Shown: positions 27,343 to 36,245 of the stretch, piece after piece
Layout: every line of letters starts with the position of its first letter
Position numbering within the stretch: position 1 is the first letter of the stretch
DNA from: JAFGJQ01 sp964495075
GTDB lineage: Bacteria; Planctomycetota; Phycisphaerae; UBA1845
DNA length: 64,000 bases
NCBI GenBank assembly: GCA_964495075.1
Contig: CAZBUJ010000001.1
Coordinates: 124,001-188,000, forward strand
Direction: 5' to 3'
The notes under the pieces: model-generated
The model's database searches: none
What the model was told of the DNA's origin: nothing
What the model saw: the letters and a program-made list of their open reading frames with translations, nothing else
Made by a program: the position numbers and the translations under genes

Positions 27343-27480
27343 CGTAACACCCAGCGGTTATTGGACTTGCGTCGATTCACGCGCGAATGGACGCGCCGGT
27401 CGGGTGACCGGCGGAATCGCGCGCCAAAACCGGCAGCCAGACGCCTATGCCTAGATGGATAATAGTAGCGTGAGAGACGT

Positions 27481-30429
27481 ATGAGGGAAACACTAAGCGA
27501 ATCCGTGTGCCCTCACTGTCTCGGAGCCATCGCCGCGGCCGCGCCGGACGATGACGGGGGGAGACAGTGCCCGCATTGCGGAGGCACGCTGGCCGGGGTT
27601 GACGCGCAGGCCGCGGGAACCGCCGGCCCGGTGTCCGGCACCGGGCACACCCATCGCGAGCGGATGGTGGCTGATTTGCGGCAGGCGTTCGCGTTTGAAG
27701 TCGATGCCCTGGCCTCCCCGGATACATGCTGGCTGACGGATGGGCTCAACGCGTCCGCACACCGCGACGTCCAGGACGCGTCGGCCCTGGCCGTCGGCAG
27801 CCGACTCGGTGACTTCGTCATACTCGGCGAACTCGGGCGCGGGGGCATGGGCATCGTCTACCGGGCCCGGCAGGTCTCGCTCGATCGCGAGGTGGCGCTC
27901 AAGGTGCTCCCCGCATTCACGCACCGCGGTGGAATGGCGGTGCAGAGGTTCAAGGCCGAGGCTCAGGCCGCCGCTCGGCTGCACCATACCAACATCGTAT
28001 CGATCTACGCCCAGGGCGAACACGCCGGCCAGTTGTACTACGCGATGGAGTTGGTCGACGGTGTCGGCCTTGACGAAGTCGTTCGCGGGCAGCGGGACCG
28101 GGTCGGCGGCGCAGACGCCCGCCGCGGGTCGTCGATCGGCTGGACGCTTGGCGGGCAGGCCGTGCCCTCCCAGAAACGGCCGACCGGCCCGGCACCGGAT
28201 GGACGCCGCACGCCGCGGGCTGCGACGCCACCGCGGTGGACGGCGCAGGATTACCGGCGGTTGGCCACCCTGCTGGCCGAGGCCGCCGACGCCCTCGACT
28301 ATGCTCATTCGCACGGCGTGATTCACCGCGATATCAAGCCGCACAACCTGCTCCTCAGCCGCGACGAACGACTCCACGTAACCGATTTCGGTTTGGCCCG
28401 GCTGACCGATGAGCCACACCTGACGGTGAGCGGCGAGATCATGGGCACCCCTGCCTATCTCTCCCCCGAGCAGGTGAGGGGCGAGGTGGCCGCGATCGAT
28501 CATCGGACCGACATCTATTCGCTTGGCGTTACGATGTACGAGCTGCTCACGGGGCGAAAACCGTTCGACGGGCGCACGCGTGATTCCATCATCAATGCCA
28601 TTTGCGTGACGGAGCCCACGCCGCCGCGACGGCTTGACCCGTTGATACCCGTTGAACTCGAGGTCATTTGCCTGCGAGCGGTGGAACGGGATGCCGCCCG
28701 GCGGCACCCGAGCGCGGCCCTGCTGGCCGAGGACCTGCGCCGCTTCGCCGAAGGACGCCCAATCCTGTCAAGACGCCCGAGCCTGATCAAACGCGGCGCG
28801 AAATGGATGCGGAACCACAAGGTTCTGGCCGCCACCCTCCCGTCGGCCCTGGTGGTGATGGTACTGGTGGCGGGACTGTGCTGGACAAGCTGGATGGCCC
28901 GGGCCGCCCGCCAGCGCGAGGCGGACCAGTGGGTCCAGAAGGCGTACGGCCGGTTGGCCTACATCAACTACCGACAGCCCGGGGGGGCGGCGGCGGAACT
29001 CGCGCGCGGCGTTGCCCTCGGGGCGGCCCCGATTCCCGTCGAGTTGACGCGGGCCCTGGTATGCCTCGGTGCCCGCGACCAGGTCGGCGCGATCGCGCAT
29101 CTGGACACGGTCCTGGAACACGAACCGGGAGACCTGCGCGGACTGTACCTGAAAGCGTGGGCCCAGTACCGCGAGAGTGACGAGGGCGCGGCACAGGAAA
29201 CGTTGGAGTACGCCGAGTCGCTCGGACCGCCGGTCACGCCCGATGCCTGGTTCTTCCGAGGGCTGGCCATGCATTTCACGGACCCGGACCAGGCCGTCGA
29301 GTCGTACCGGCAGGCCAACGCGTTGCGGGCCCGCGAAAACGCGTTCTACGCCCAGGCGATGCTGCACATGGCCCGTGCACGCAATCAGCAGATCTACGCC
29401 ACGCGAAGCCTCGAACCCTTCTCCGAGGCTCGTGCCGCACTGGAACAACTCATCGAGCATGGGCTTTACGACGCCTACCCGCACTACCTCCTGTCCATCA
29501 CGCACCGGTTGGCCGCCGAGATCTACTCGGGCAGTGCCGGCACGCGGGACAATTCGCTCGTGGATCAACACTACGAGCAGGCACTGCACTGGGCCCGAGT
29601 CGGGCAGGAGGTGGCGCCGGCGGACTTCCACCCGATCCTGGCTGAGGCGGAATGCCTGGAAAGCATGGGCCGTTACGCCGAGGCCGTCGACGCACACTCC
29701 CGGACCCTCGAAGTGTCATCGAACGACGTGCCGCGGTGCGAGTGTTATCACTACCGCTGGCGGTTGCATTACTGGTTGGGCGAACTCGACGCCGCCCTGG
29801 CCGACGCCGCCGCCCACGCCGAGTGCATGCCGGAAAGCCGTGCCTACGCTCATGTCTACCCCGCCCTCATCCTGGCGGAAAGGGGCGATCGTCCCGCCGC
29901 ACTCGGGCACGCACGGGCCCTGGCCGACGAGGAGCCGACGAACGCCATGGCCGTCCTGTGGTCGGCCACGACCCTGCGCCTGCTGGGCGAACCGGACGAA
30001 GCCTCGCAACTGCTGGCCGATCGTGAGGACGCAGTCGACTTCGCCGCCGATCTCGAACCAGAGCAAACGGAAACATGGCTCCGGCAACTTTATGCGACCT
30101 GCCGGACCGGGGACGATCTCGATCGTCTGGAGACCCTGGCCCGCGAGTCCGATCGGCCGTGGCGGCTCTGGGGTGAAGCGTATTTCCATATCGCCGCGCG
30201 GCGGTTGGCCGACGACGATCGCGCCGGCGCCGAAGCGGCGTTCGAACGGGCATACCGCGCGTTCGACAGCGAAACGCGATACACATACCACGCGAAACTG
30301 ATCCTCAAGAAGATCCAGGCCGACCCGACCTGGCCGGACTGGATCCCGAATGTCGCCCATACTCCAACGAACAATGTCGCGCCAGATCGCGTGATTGGCA
30401 TGCGCTCGGAAAGGACGGGGAAACGATGA
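27481..30429 (+). CDS. Transmembrane Ser/Thr protein kinase with N-terminal zinc finger and TPR domain
   Basis: 982 aa. Two CPHC motifs (CPHCLGAI, CPHCGGTL) form a zinc-ribbon-like N-terminus. Hanks-type kinase about 110-425: LGRGGMGIVYRARQ, Lys141 in EVALKVLP, HRDIKPHNLL (Asp284), DFGLAR (Asp302), GTPAYLSPEQVRG and TDIYSLGVTMYELLTG. A ~50-residue Arg/Pro-rich insert (about 206-255) separates the hinge from the helix before the catalytic loop. One transmembrane helix (about 450-472; LPSALVVMVLVAGLCW) is followed by an extracytoplasmic TPR-like domain to the C-terminus. Predicted to sense an external cue through the TPRs and to act on the adjacent ECF sigma. The stop overlaps the next ATG (ATGA). 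Confidence 0.92.
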   Translation: MRETLSESVCPHCLGAIAAAAPDDDGGRQCPHCGGTLAGVDAQAAGTAGPVSGTGHTHRERMVADLRQAFAFEVDALASPDTCWLTDGLNASAHRDVQDASALAVGSRLGDFVILGELGRGGMGIVYRARQVSLDREVALKVLPAFTHRGGMAVQRFKAEAQAAARLHHTNIVSIYAQGEHAGQLYYAMELVDGVGLDEVVRGQRDRVGGADARRGSSIGWTLGGQAVPSQKRPTGPAPDGRRTPRAATPPRWTAQDYRRLATLLAEAADALDYAHSHGVIHRDIKPHNLLLSRDERLHVTDFGLARLTDEPHLTVSGEIMGTPAYLSPEQVRGEVAAIDHRTDIYSLGVTMYELLTGRKPFDGRTRDSIINAICVTEPTPPRRLDPLIPVELEVICLRAVERDAARRHPSAALLAEDLRRFAEGRPILSRRPSLIKRGAKWMRNHKVLAATLPSALVVMVLVAGLCWTSWMARAARQREADQWVQKAYGRLAYINYRQPGGAAAELARGVALGAAPIPVELTRALVCLGARDQVGAIAHLDTVLEHEPGDLRGLYLKAWAQYRESDEGAAQETLEYAESLGPPVTPDAWFFRGLAMHFTDPDQAVESYRQANALRARENAFYAQAMLHMARARNQQIYATRSLEPFSEARAALEQLIEHGLYDAYPHYLLSITHRLAAEIYSGSAGTRDNSLVDQHYEQALHWARVGQEVAPADFHPILAEAECLESMGRYAEAVDAHSRTLEVSSNDVPRCECYHYRWRLHYWLGELDAALADAAAHAECMPESRAYAHVYPALILAERGDRPAALGHARALADEEPTNAMAVLWSATTLRLLGEPDEASQLLADREDAVDFAADLEPEQTETWLRQLYATCRTGDDLDRLETLARESDRPWRLWGEAYFHIAARRLADDDRAGAEAAFERAYRAFDSETRYTYHAKLILKKIQADPTWPDWIPNVAHTPTNNVAPDRVIGMRSERTGKR

Positions 30430-32891
30430 ACGGAATCCCTGGGATGGATCATGGACGTGCGCGTCTTGCCGTCAGTCTCGCCGTGGCGCTCGCGCTGCCG
30501 CTGAGCTGGACATCGGGCGTTCGCGGAGACCCGCCGCTCGACCCCCTGCCCGCCCCCGACTACTCGTTTGACCTCGAGTCGCCGACGGTCCTCGAAGGTT
30601 ACGTCGCGGCGAATGACGTCCTCGGCCTGGACTTCCCTTACCCGATGTCGGTCCTGACCAGCGCGTCCATCGGGCTGGATCTGCCAAGCGACGACCTGGA
30701 CGCACTGTCCGCGGGTAATGCGGGCGCCCACCTGGCTACCGGCTTCGCGCTGCTCTTCTCGGTGGATCGCCTCACCGTCGGCGTCGCGCCGCCAGACCCC
30801 GCGCTGGTCGAGCTGGAGGTGCCCTACAACGCGCTGGATCAGGCGTGGCGAGGTCAAGCGGCGGGCGACCTGTTCATCTCCACGCGGCAGTTCACCGACG
30901 AAGGGATCCAGGACTGGACGATCAGCGATAACAACGTGCTCGTGCGCAACAACTACGACGAGGGCGGCATCGACTATGCCGCCCAGCCATCCTCCCACGC
31001 CTACGACATCTACGAGTACGCTCTCCAGGACCGGGTCGACGCCTCGGCTCAACTCGAACGGCTGGAGCCGGGCCACGTGATCGCCGAACTCTATTTCTCC
31101 GCCACCGGCGACTCGCCCTCACTCACCGAGCTGGCCCCAGTCCTCGGGGCGAGCGGGGCGCATATCTTCGTGGCCATGGAACCGTCGTTCGCAAGAGGGG
31201 CCTGCTGTTACGCCGACGAGACCTGCGAGTTCGTACGCGGCATCGAATGCGAGGGCGGGACGTGGCTGGGCCCGCGCGTGCCGTGCGAGCAGTGTCCGGC
31301 CCCGGCTACGCTCGGCGCGTGCTGCCACTTCGACGGTGCCTGCGTGCTGACCCCCGAACTGGAATGTGTAGGCGGTTCGTGGCTGGGCCCGGAAACGGAC
31401 TGCTCCGCCTGCGAGCCACCCGGCGCCTGCTGCTTTGATGGAGGTGACTGCGAGATCCTCACCGCGTTCGAATGCATGCACGGCGGGACGCAAGGCCGTT
31501 GGCTCGGCCCGGACGCGACGTGCGACATGTGCGAGGACCCCATGCTCCAAACCGGTGCCTGCTGCTTCGACGAGGGCGGGTGCGAGATCACCACGATGGT
31601 CGATTGCCTTCGTTCGCCCGCCATGGGGGAAGGCGTGTGGCTCGGCCCGGATACCACCTGCAGCATGTGTGAGGGACCGGCCCCGGAGACGGGAGCCTGC
31701 TGCTACGACGATGGAACCTGTGATGTCACCCCACTCGTTGATTGCCTCCGCTCGCCCGGCATGTTGGGCGGCGACTGGCTCGGTGCGGATACCCAGTGCG
31801 ACGATTGCCCGCCGCTGCCCGAGGGCCCCTGCTGCTACCCTGACGAAACGTGCGAAGTGACCATCCTGTACGACTGTATGTGGGGCGCCGTGCACGGTGA
31901 CTGGCTCGGCCCGGACGCGAGCTGCGACATGTGCATTTTCTCCGAGGAGGGTGCCTGCTGCGATCCCGGCGGCGGTTGCGCGATGCTCGACCTGGAAACC
32001 TGTTTCTACGGCGAAGGCCGATGGCTCGGCCCGGGCGTGCCCTGCGGACTCTGTCCGCCGTCCGAACCGTGGGCCTGCTGCCTGCCCGACGACATATGCT
32101 TGATGCTCCCGCCCGCGGAGTGCGCGGAACTGGGCGGTTCGTATCAGCTCGACGAGGCCTGCGCGGGCGACGCGGACGGGAGTGGTGGCGATGATTTTTG
32201 CGAGCAACTGCCGCCCCGCCGGTACCTGGTTGGCGTGTACGCGTCGTGTTTCGAGTTGGGGTTGCTTGACGACGACGACATTGACGGTCTGATTGTCTTT
32301 GACTTCAACGCGAACGGCCGATTCGACGGCGATGACCGCGTGCTGTTCTCGCTCGCGCCGGGGTCGGCGTCGCTGCGACTCGGGTTGATTGCGGGGGCCA
32401 GCGAATCCGGCGGGGCGGCGGACGTCTTTATGGTCGCCCCCGGCGAGCGGCCGACGGTGATCGCCAGTGCGGCCCGACTCGGCCTGGGGGCCGAGCACGA
32501 CAATATCGACGCCCTCGACTTTGTGATTGGTATCGGGTTGACGTCTTCCCGAAGCCCGACAGATCCGCTGGACCGGTACGGGATTCGATCGAGCTGCGGC
32601 GATGTGAACTGCGACGGGCAGATCGACGTCGGTGACGTCCACCCGTTCGCCCTGGCCCTGCTGGATCCGTCGGTGTATTCGAAGCACTACCCCCAGTGCG
32701 ATCGGCTCACCGCGGACTGTAATTTCGACGGCGCGGTCGATACGGGCGACATCAAGCCGTTCCTCGCCCTGCTGGCGCGACATCGAGGCTCGGCGGTGGA
32801 ACCGGAACGAAGTGATTCGCCACCGTCGGTCGGTCGGCAACCTGCCGATACCCGCCCTGGCGCGAGTCGACGCCCGCCCGCCGCCCCCTAG
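30426..32891 (+). CDS. Secreted Cys-rich 'GACC' repeat protein with dockerin-like C-terminus
   Basis: 821 aa. The start overlaps the kinase stop by 4 nt (ATGA), so translation is coupled. Signal peptide RARLAVSLAVALALPLSW. Residues ~30-245 form a beta-rich domain. Residues ~250-560 hold eight diverged copies of the six-cysteine module seen in the protein encoded at 24123-26436 (for example GACCFDDGTC-type starts, WLGPDATCDMC). A third region (about 570-715) is beta-rich. The C-terminal ~60 residues have two Asp-rich loops (GDVNCDGQIDVGDV, DCNFDGAVDTGDI) like a type I dockerin. Because it is co-translated with the sensor kinase, it may be the kinase's extracytoplasmic partner or output (inference). 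Ends 4 nt into the convergent four-helix gene. Confidence 0.85.
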   Translation: MNGIPGMDHGRARLAVSLAVALALPLSWTSGVRGDPPLDPLPAPDYSFDLESPTVLEGYVAANDVLGLDFPYPMSVLTSASIGLDLPSDDLDALSAGNAGAHLATGFALLFSVDRLTVGVAPPDPALVELEVPYNALDQAWRGQAAGDLFISTRQFTDEGIQDWTISDNNVLVRNNYDEGGIDYAAQPSSHAYDIYEYALQDRVDASAQLERLEPGHVIAELYFSATGDSPSLTELAPVLGASGAHIFVAMEPSFARGACCYADETCEFVRGIECEGGTWLGPRVPCEQCPAPATLGACCHFDGACVLTPELECVGGSWLGPETDCSACEPPGACCFDGGDCEILTAFECMHGGTQGRWLGPDATCDMCEDPMLQTGACCFDEGGCEITTMVDCLRSPAMGEGVWLGPDTTCSMCEGPAPETGACCYDDGTCDVTPLVDCLRSPGMLGGDWLGADTQCDDCPPLPEGPCCYPDETCEVTILYDCMWGAVHGDWLGPDASCDMCIFSEEGACCDPGGGCAMLDLETCFYGEGRWLGPGVPCGLCPPSEPWACCLPDDICLMLPPAECAELGGSYQLDEACAGDADGSGGDDFCEQLPPRRYLVGVYASCFELGLLDDDDIDGLIVFDFNANGRFDGDDRVLFSLAPGSASLRLGLIAGASESGGAADVFMVAPGERPTVIASAARLGLGAEHDNIDALDFVIGIGLTSSRSPTDPLDRYGIRSSCGDVNCDGQIDVGDVHPFALALLDPSVYSKHYPQCDRLTADCNFDGAVDTGDIKPFLALLARHRGSAVEPERSDSPPSVGRQPADTRPGASRRPPAAP

Positions 32892-33199
32892 AGGACGGTC
32901 CGGCGGACATCACGACCACGGTGTACGGGATCCAGCAGCCCTTGGCGGGCGGCAATCTCCAGTAGTGGCACGCATTCTTGGACGCTTCCGCGGGCGATTC
33001 CGAAAAAGTTCTTGCGGTCGGCCTTGGTGAAGCGGCCGTTGCCCTCGGCGATGTTGGCCGCAATCGAGAGGGCCGCGCGGTTTAACTGATTAGCCATAAA
33101 AAAATAGCCGCGCGGAAAGCCTCGCGTCAAGGAGCACGCGGCGTCGGCAAAGTCGAGGGCCTTTTGATAGACCTTGAGCTTCTCGAAGGCGAAAGGCAT
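32888..33199 (-). CDS. Four-helix-bundle (S23/IVP-type) protein, possibly C-terminally shortened
   Basis: 103 aa. The sequence begins MPFAFEKLKVYQKALDFADA and includes NQLNRAALSIAANIAEGNGR and FFGIARGSVQECVPLLEIA, hallmarks of the small four-helix-bundle family first seen in 23S rRNA intervening sequences and related to the Avd accessory protein of diversity-generating retroelements. The normal length is ~115-125 aa. Here the fourth helix breaks into HRGRDVRRTVL and ends overlapping the stop of the convergent gene, so it may be truncated or frameshifted. Its ATG lies inside the first copy of a tandem repeat (33191-33397). No reverse transcriptase or 23S gene is nearby, so the role is unclear. 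Confidence 0.75.
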   Translation of the reverse strand: MPFAFEKLKVYQKALDFADAACSLTRGFPRGYFFMANQLNRAALSIAANIAEGNGRFTKADRKNFFGIARGSVQECVPLLEIAARQGLLDPVHRGRDVRRTVL

Positions 33200-33397
33200 C
33201 GTGTTTCCCCGTAGGAACAGGTAACTTGGTCGTGCTCCCGTTTAGAAAGTAGAGAGTAGAGAGGAGACCGCAGGAGAGGCCGCGGTTCCGGCGAGCCCCG
33301 CGCCGCGCGGTGGGGCCGGGATTCCATCTCTCCTCTCTCCTTTCTACTCTCTCCTGCTCTAGTGAAACAGCCACGGCTTGGCCGTGGCTGTTTCACT
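33191..33397. repeat. Tandem hairpin repeat, copy 1
   Basis: Direct repeat of ~207 nt, nearly identical to 33399-33604. It contains purine-rich and pyrimidine-rich arms around a GC-rich centre (33241-33361) and ends in a perfect 17-bp stem with a 3-nt loop: AGTGAAACAGCCACGGC (33361-33377) and its complement (33381-33397). Includes the start codon of the four-helix gene. Confidence 0.85.
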
Positions 33398-33398
33398 T

Positions 33399-33604
33399 GA
33401 AAGCCATCGTGTTTGCCGTAGGAACAGATAACTTGGTCGTGCTCCCGTTTAGAAAGTAGAGAGTAGAGAGGAGACCGCAGGAGAGGCCGCGGTTCCGGCG
33501 AGCCCCGCGCCGCGCGGTGGGGCCGGGATTCCATCTCTCCTCTCTCCTTTCTACTCTCTCCTGCTCTAGTGAAACAGCCACGGCTTGGCCGTGGCTGTTT
33601 CACT
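33399..33604. repeat. Tandem hairpin repeat, copy 2
   Basis: Second copy, with the same 17-bp hairpin at 33568-33604. It retains a remnant of the four-helix start (minus-strand ATG at 33407, then Ala-Phe-Lys-stop) and ends exactly at the discriminator base of tRNA-Pro. It could serve as that tRNA's terminator, although no T tract follows. Confidence 0.85.
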
Positions 33605-33678
33605 CGGGGCGACTGGATTCGAACCAGCGACCTCAGCGTCCCGAACGCTGCGCTCTAGCCAGGCTGAGCTACGCCCCG
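33604..33678 (-). tRNA. tRNA-Pro (anticodon CGG)
   Basis: Read on the minus strand. Acceptor stem CGGGGCG/CGCCCCG, D arm GCTC-GAGC, anticodon stem CAGCG/CGCTG with loop TTCGGGA giving anticodon CGG (reads CCG), T arm GCTGG-TTCGAAT-CCAGT. The discriminator is A. The 3' CCA is not encoded. Confidence 0.95.
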
Positions 33679-33963
33679 GAGACTGGACCGATATCGAGAT
33701 CGGCACTTCGCCAGTCCTGTAATGCTAGACGGTCGCACCGGCTGTGTCAATGCGACCACGGAAGACCGGGGAACCGTGCACCGCCGACCAGTGCTTCGCG
33801 GGCGAGTGCACGCGGGCCAGTTCATGCCGACCGGTTCACGCCAGCGTGTTCACGCCGGCCGGTTCACACCGGCCGATAATCCGAACCACACCCGTGGAAC
33901 GAGTCAAGATGTGTTGCGGTTCACATGAGCGGGGGGACGATTCCGGACCCGTGGCGAACGAAT
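33679..33963. other. Intergenic region with short tandem repeats
   Basis: Between tRNA-Pro and the end of rpoN. Contains the ~14-nt tandem repeats listed at 33817-33875; otherwise nothing recognisable. Confidence 0.45.
33817..33875. repeat. Short tandem repeat, ~14-15-nt unit
   Basis: About four imperfect copies of a unit resembling CGGTTCACGCCGGC (CCAGTTCATGCCGA, CCGGTTCACGCCAGC, GTGTTCACGCCGGC, CGGTTCACACCGGC). Confidence 0.6.
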
Positions 33964-35415
33964 CTAGAACTTCCGGCGCTGACGGGCGGGGGGAATATCG
34001 AGTTGCTGGCGGTACTTGGCCACCGTGCGGCGGGAGATCTCGATCCCCTCCTTCTTCAGCACCGCGGCGATCTGGTCGTCGTTCAACGGTTTCGACGGGT
34101 CCTCTTTCTCGATGATGTCCGAGACGCGGACTTTGACGCTGTCCCAGCTCGTCGTCGTTCCGTCCTCCGTCTCCGTGCCGCCGGTGAAGAAATACCGCAT
34201 CGGGTAGATCCCACGCGGCGTCTGCACGTACTTCTCCGCCACCGTCCGGCTGATCGTCGACGGATCACAACCGAGCCGCTCCGCCAACTCGCTCATCCGC
34301 AAGACCTTCAGCCCCTGTGGACCGACCTCGAAGAAGTCCCGTTGACGCGAGACAATCGCCTCCGCCACCGCCAGCAGCCGACCCCGCCGGTACCGGATCG
34401 CGTCGATCAGCGCGTTGGCCGACTCCACATGCTTGCGGACGAAGTCCCGCACGTCCTTCCCGTTCTTCTTGGCCTTGAGCATCTCGATGTACTTCCGCGA
34501 GACGCGGAGACGCGGACTGTTCCCGTCCGACAGCCGTACGTCGAGTTCCCCCGTCTGGTCCGAGTAGTCGATGACGACGTCCGGGTTGATCCGCGGCACC
34601 TGCCGATCGACCACCAGGTAGCCGGGGTGCAACACGAGCGACGACGTGATCGCCTTGACGGCCTCCTGAATCTCGCCGATCGAGTAGCCGGTCGCCTTGG
34701 CGATGGCCGGGTACCGGTTCTTCTCAATGTCCGCCAGGTGGTTCTCGATCAGGGTCCGCTCGATCCGGTTGTCGCCGGGCTGCGCGTCGAGCTGGAGCAG
34801 CAGGCACTCCTGGTAGTCCCGGGCGGCAATGCCCACCGGGTCCAGTTGCTGCACCCGCTTGAGCGCGTCTTCCAGTATTGCCAATGGGATCGGCGGGCGC
34901 GTGGAATCCGCGATCGCCTCCAGCCGGACCTTCAGGTACCCGTCCTCTTCGAGATGGTAGATGATCGCCTCGCCGGCCCGGGCCACCTCGTCGTCCAACT
35001 CCAGCACCCGCCATTGCGAGAGAAGATACTCGTCGAGACCGCCGGGGCGACTGGCCGTGTTGGCCATCGCCTCCATCTTCGGATCGCGATCATCCGCCGG
35101 GGCCGCCCGCCGCGGGACGTACGGCCCGTCCACCACGTCCAGATCGTACTCCCGGGAGAACGAGTCGAGGCGGTTGAAGCTGTCGACGTCCGCGCCGTCC
35201 CGGTCACGATCGTCCGTGTCGCGTTGCTTGTCTTGCGGCTGCCCTTCCGCCTCCACGCTCTCCAGCGCGATGTTGCGCTCCAGCTCCTCGGCCACGCGGT
35301 TTTCCAGCGCCATCATGTTGAGCTGCAGGATGTCCATGGACTGTATCAACTGCGGAGTGAGCCGTTGCTCCATCCGCATGTACTGGCCCATGACTTGTGA
35401 CAGCGACTGCGACAT
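33964..35415 (-). CDS. rpoN: RNA polymerase sigma-54 factor
   Basis: 483 aa from ATG 35415 (GGAG 8 nt upstream); a TTG at 35427 is less likely. Region I is Gln/Leu-rich (MEQRLTPQLIQSMDILQLN), an acidic region II follows, then the core-binding and DNA-binding domains. The C-terminus has the RpoN box as SRRTVAKYRQQLDI, and a helix-turn-helix is seen in LRMSELAERLGCDPSTISR. Sigma-54 needs an AAA+ activator to melt promoters; no such activator is in the window. Genes for flagellins and pilus motors elsewhere in the window are typical sigma-54 targets in other bacteria, but no sigma-54 promoter was recognised at them. Follows recR on the same strand with its own promoter-like sequence. Confidence 0.95.
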   Translation of the reverse strand: MSQSLSQVMGQYMRMEQRLTPQLIQSMDILQLNMMALENRVAEELERNIALESVEAEGQPQDKQRDTDDRDRDGADVDSFNRLDSFSREYDLDVVDGPYVPRRAAPADDRDPKMEAMANTASRPGGLDEYLLSQWRVLELDDEVARAGEAIIYHLEEDGYLKVRLEAIADSTRPPIPLAILEDALKRVQQLDPVGIAARDYQECLLLQLDAQPGDNRIERTLIENHLADIEKNRYPAIAKATGYSIGEIQEAVKAITSSLVLHPGYLVVDRQVPRINPDVVIDYSDQTGELDVRLSDGNSPRLRVSRKYIEMLKAKKNGKDVRDFVRKHVESANALIDAIRYRRGRLLAVAEAIVSRQRDFFEVGPQGLKVLRMSELAERLGCDPSTISRTVAEKYVQTPRGIYPMRYFFTGGTETEDGTTTSWDSVKVRVSDIIEKEDPSKPLNDDQIAAVLKKEGIEISRRTVAKYRQQLDIPPARQRRKF

Positions 35416-35506
35416 CCGTTGCTCCAACCGGCGCGGCCATGATCAGCCCTCGCCGTGCGTCGGGTGCGTGGCACACATACCGGACCCGTCTCCCCGCCAT
35501 CTTTCT

Positions 35507-35534
35507 ATTATACCACAGCCCGAGGCGTCCGAAA
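35507..35534 (-). promoter_or_regulatory. Putative extended -10 promoter of rpoN
   Basis: On the minus strand TGGTATAAT (35515-35507) is a perfect -10 with the extended TGn element. A weak -35 (TTTCGG) lies 16 nt upstream. It sits between recR and rpoN, about 90 nt before the rpoN start. Confidence 0.55.
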
Positions 35535-35561
35535 CGACCGTGTCAGCCTCGGTCCGGACGA

Positions 35562-36188
35562 TCACGCTCCGCCACGGTCGTTCGTCGTGGCCGGTCCCCG
35601 GCCCCGTATCGCCGATTCCAGCATGGCCACCGACGCGTATTCAAGTTGTGACCCGACAGGCAGCCCGCGCGCAGGGCGCGTCAGCTTGACAGGTGTGTCA
35701 GCAAGGAGACTCTCAATATGAAGGGCTGTACCGTCCCCTTCCAGCGTGGGGTTCGTTGCCAGCACGACCTCACGAACGCCGGTGGACTTGACGCGCCGCA
35801 CCAGGGCATCGATCGTCAGGTCGCCCGGACCGATGCCCTCCAGCGGAGCGATGTGACCCATTAGAACGTGGTACACGCCCCGAATCAACCCGGTCGCCTC
35901 GAGGGAGGCAAGGTCTTTCGGCTGCTCAACGACCCACACTTCGCCTTGATCACGCTGGGTATCCTGACAGATCGGGCAAGGGTCGGATTCCGTTAGGTTA
36001 AAGCACGTACCACAGTGAATCACGTTGTCCTTCACCGCGAGAATCGCGGCCGCCAGCGAAGCCGCCGATTCGCGTGATTCACGCAAGACATGGAACGCCA
36101 ACCGTTCGGCGCTGCGAGGTCCGATACCCGGCAGCTTGCAGAACTCTGCCTTCAACCGTTCCAACGATTCGATCTTTGCGGAACTCAT
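35562..36188 (-). CDS. recR: Recombination mediator RecR
   Basis: 208 aa, normal length. An N-terminal helix-hairpin-helix (FCKLPGIGPRSAERLAFHVL), a four-cysteine zinc finger (CGTCFNLTESDPCPIC), a Toprim domain (VWVVEQPKDLASLEATG) and a C-terminal Walker-like/ring region (ATNPTLEGDGTALHI) are all present. With RecO (encoded at 43536-44276 in this window) it loads RecA onto single-stranded DNA at gaps. Part of the conserved dnaX-ybaB-recR order. Confidence 0.97.
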   Translation of the reverse strand: MSSAKIESLERLKAEFCKLPGIGPRSAERLAFHVLRESRESAASLAAAILAVKDNVIHCGTCFNLTESDPCPICQDTQRDQGEVWVVEQPKDLASLEATGLIRGVYHVLMGHIAPLEGIGPGDLTIDALVRRVKSTGVREVVLATNPTLEGDGTALHIESLLADTPVKLTRPARGLPVGSQLEYASVAMLESAIRGRGPATTNDRGGA

Positions 36189-36245
36189 GGTTCGCTCGTC
36201 GGACGGCGCCGCGCGGCCTCGCTCGGTTCCGACCCTCCAATCGCG

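Noticed and set aside
33191..33604. CRISPR array or diversity-generating retroelement
   Set aside because: There are only two long repeats without spacers, and no cas genes, reverse transcriptase or variable repeat; the four-helix gene alone is not enough.
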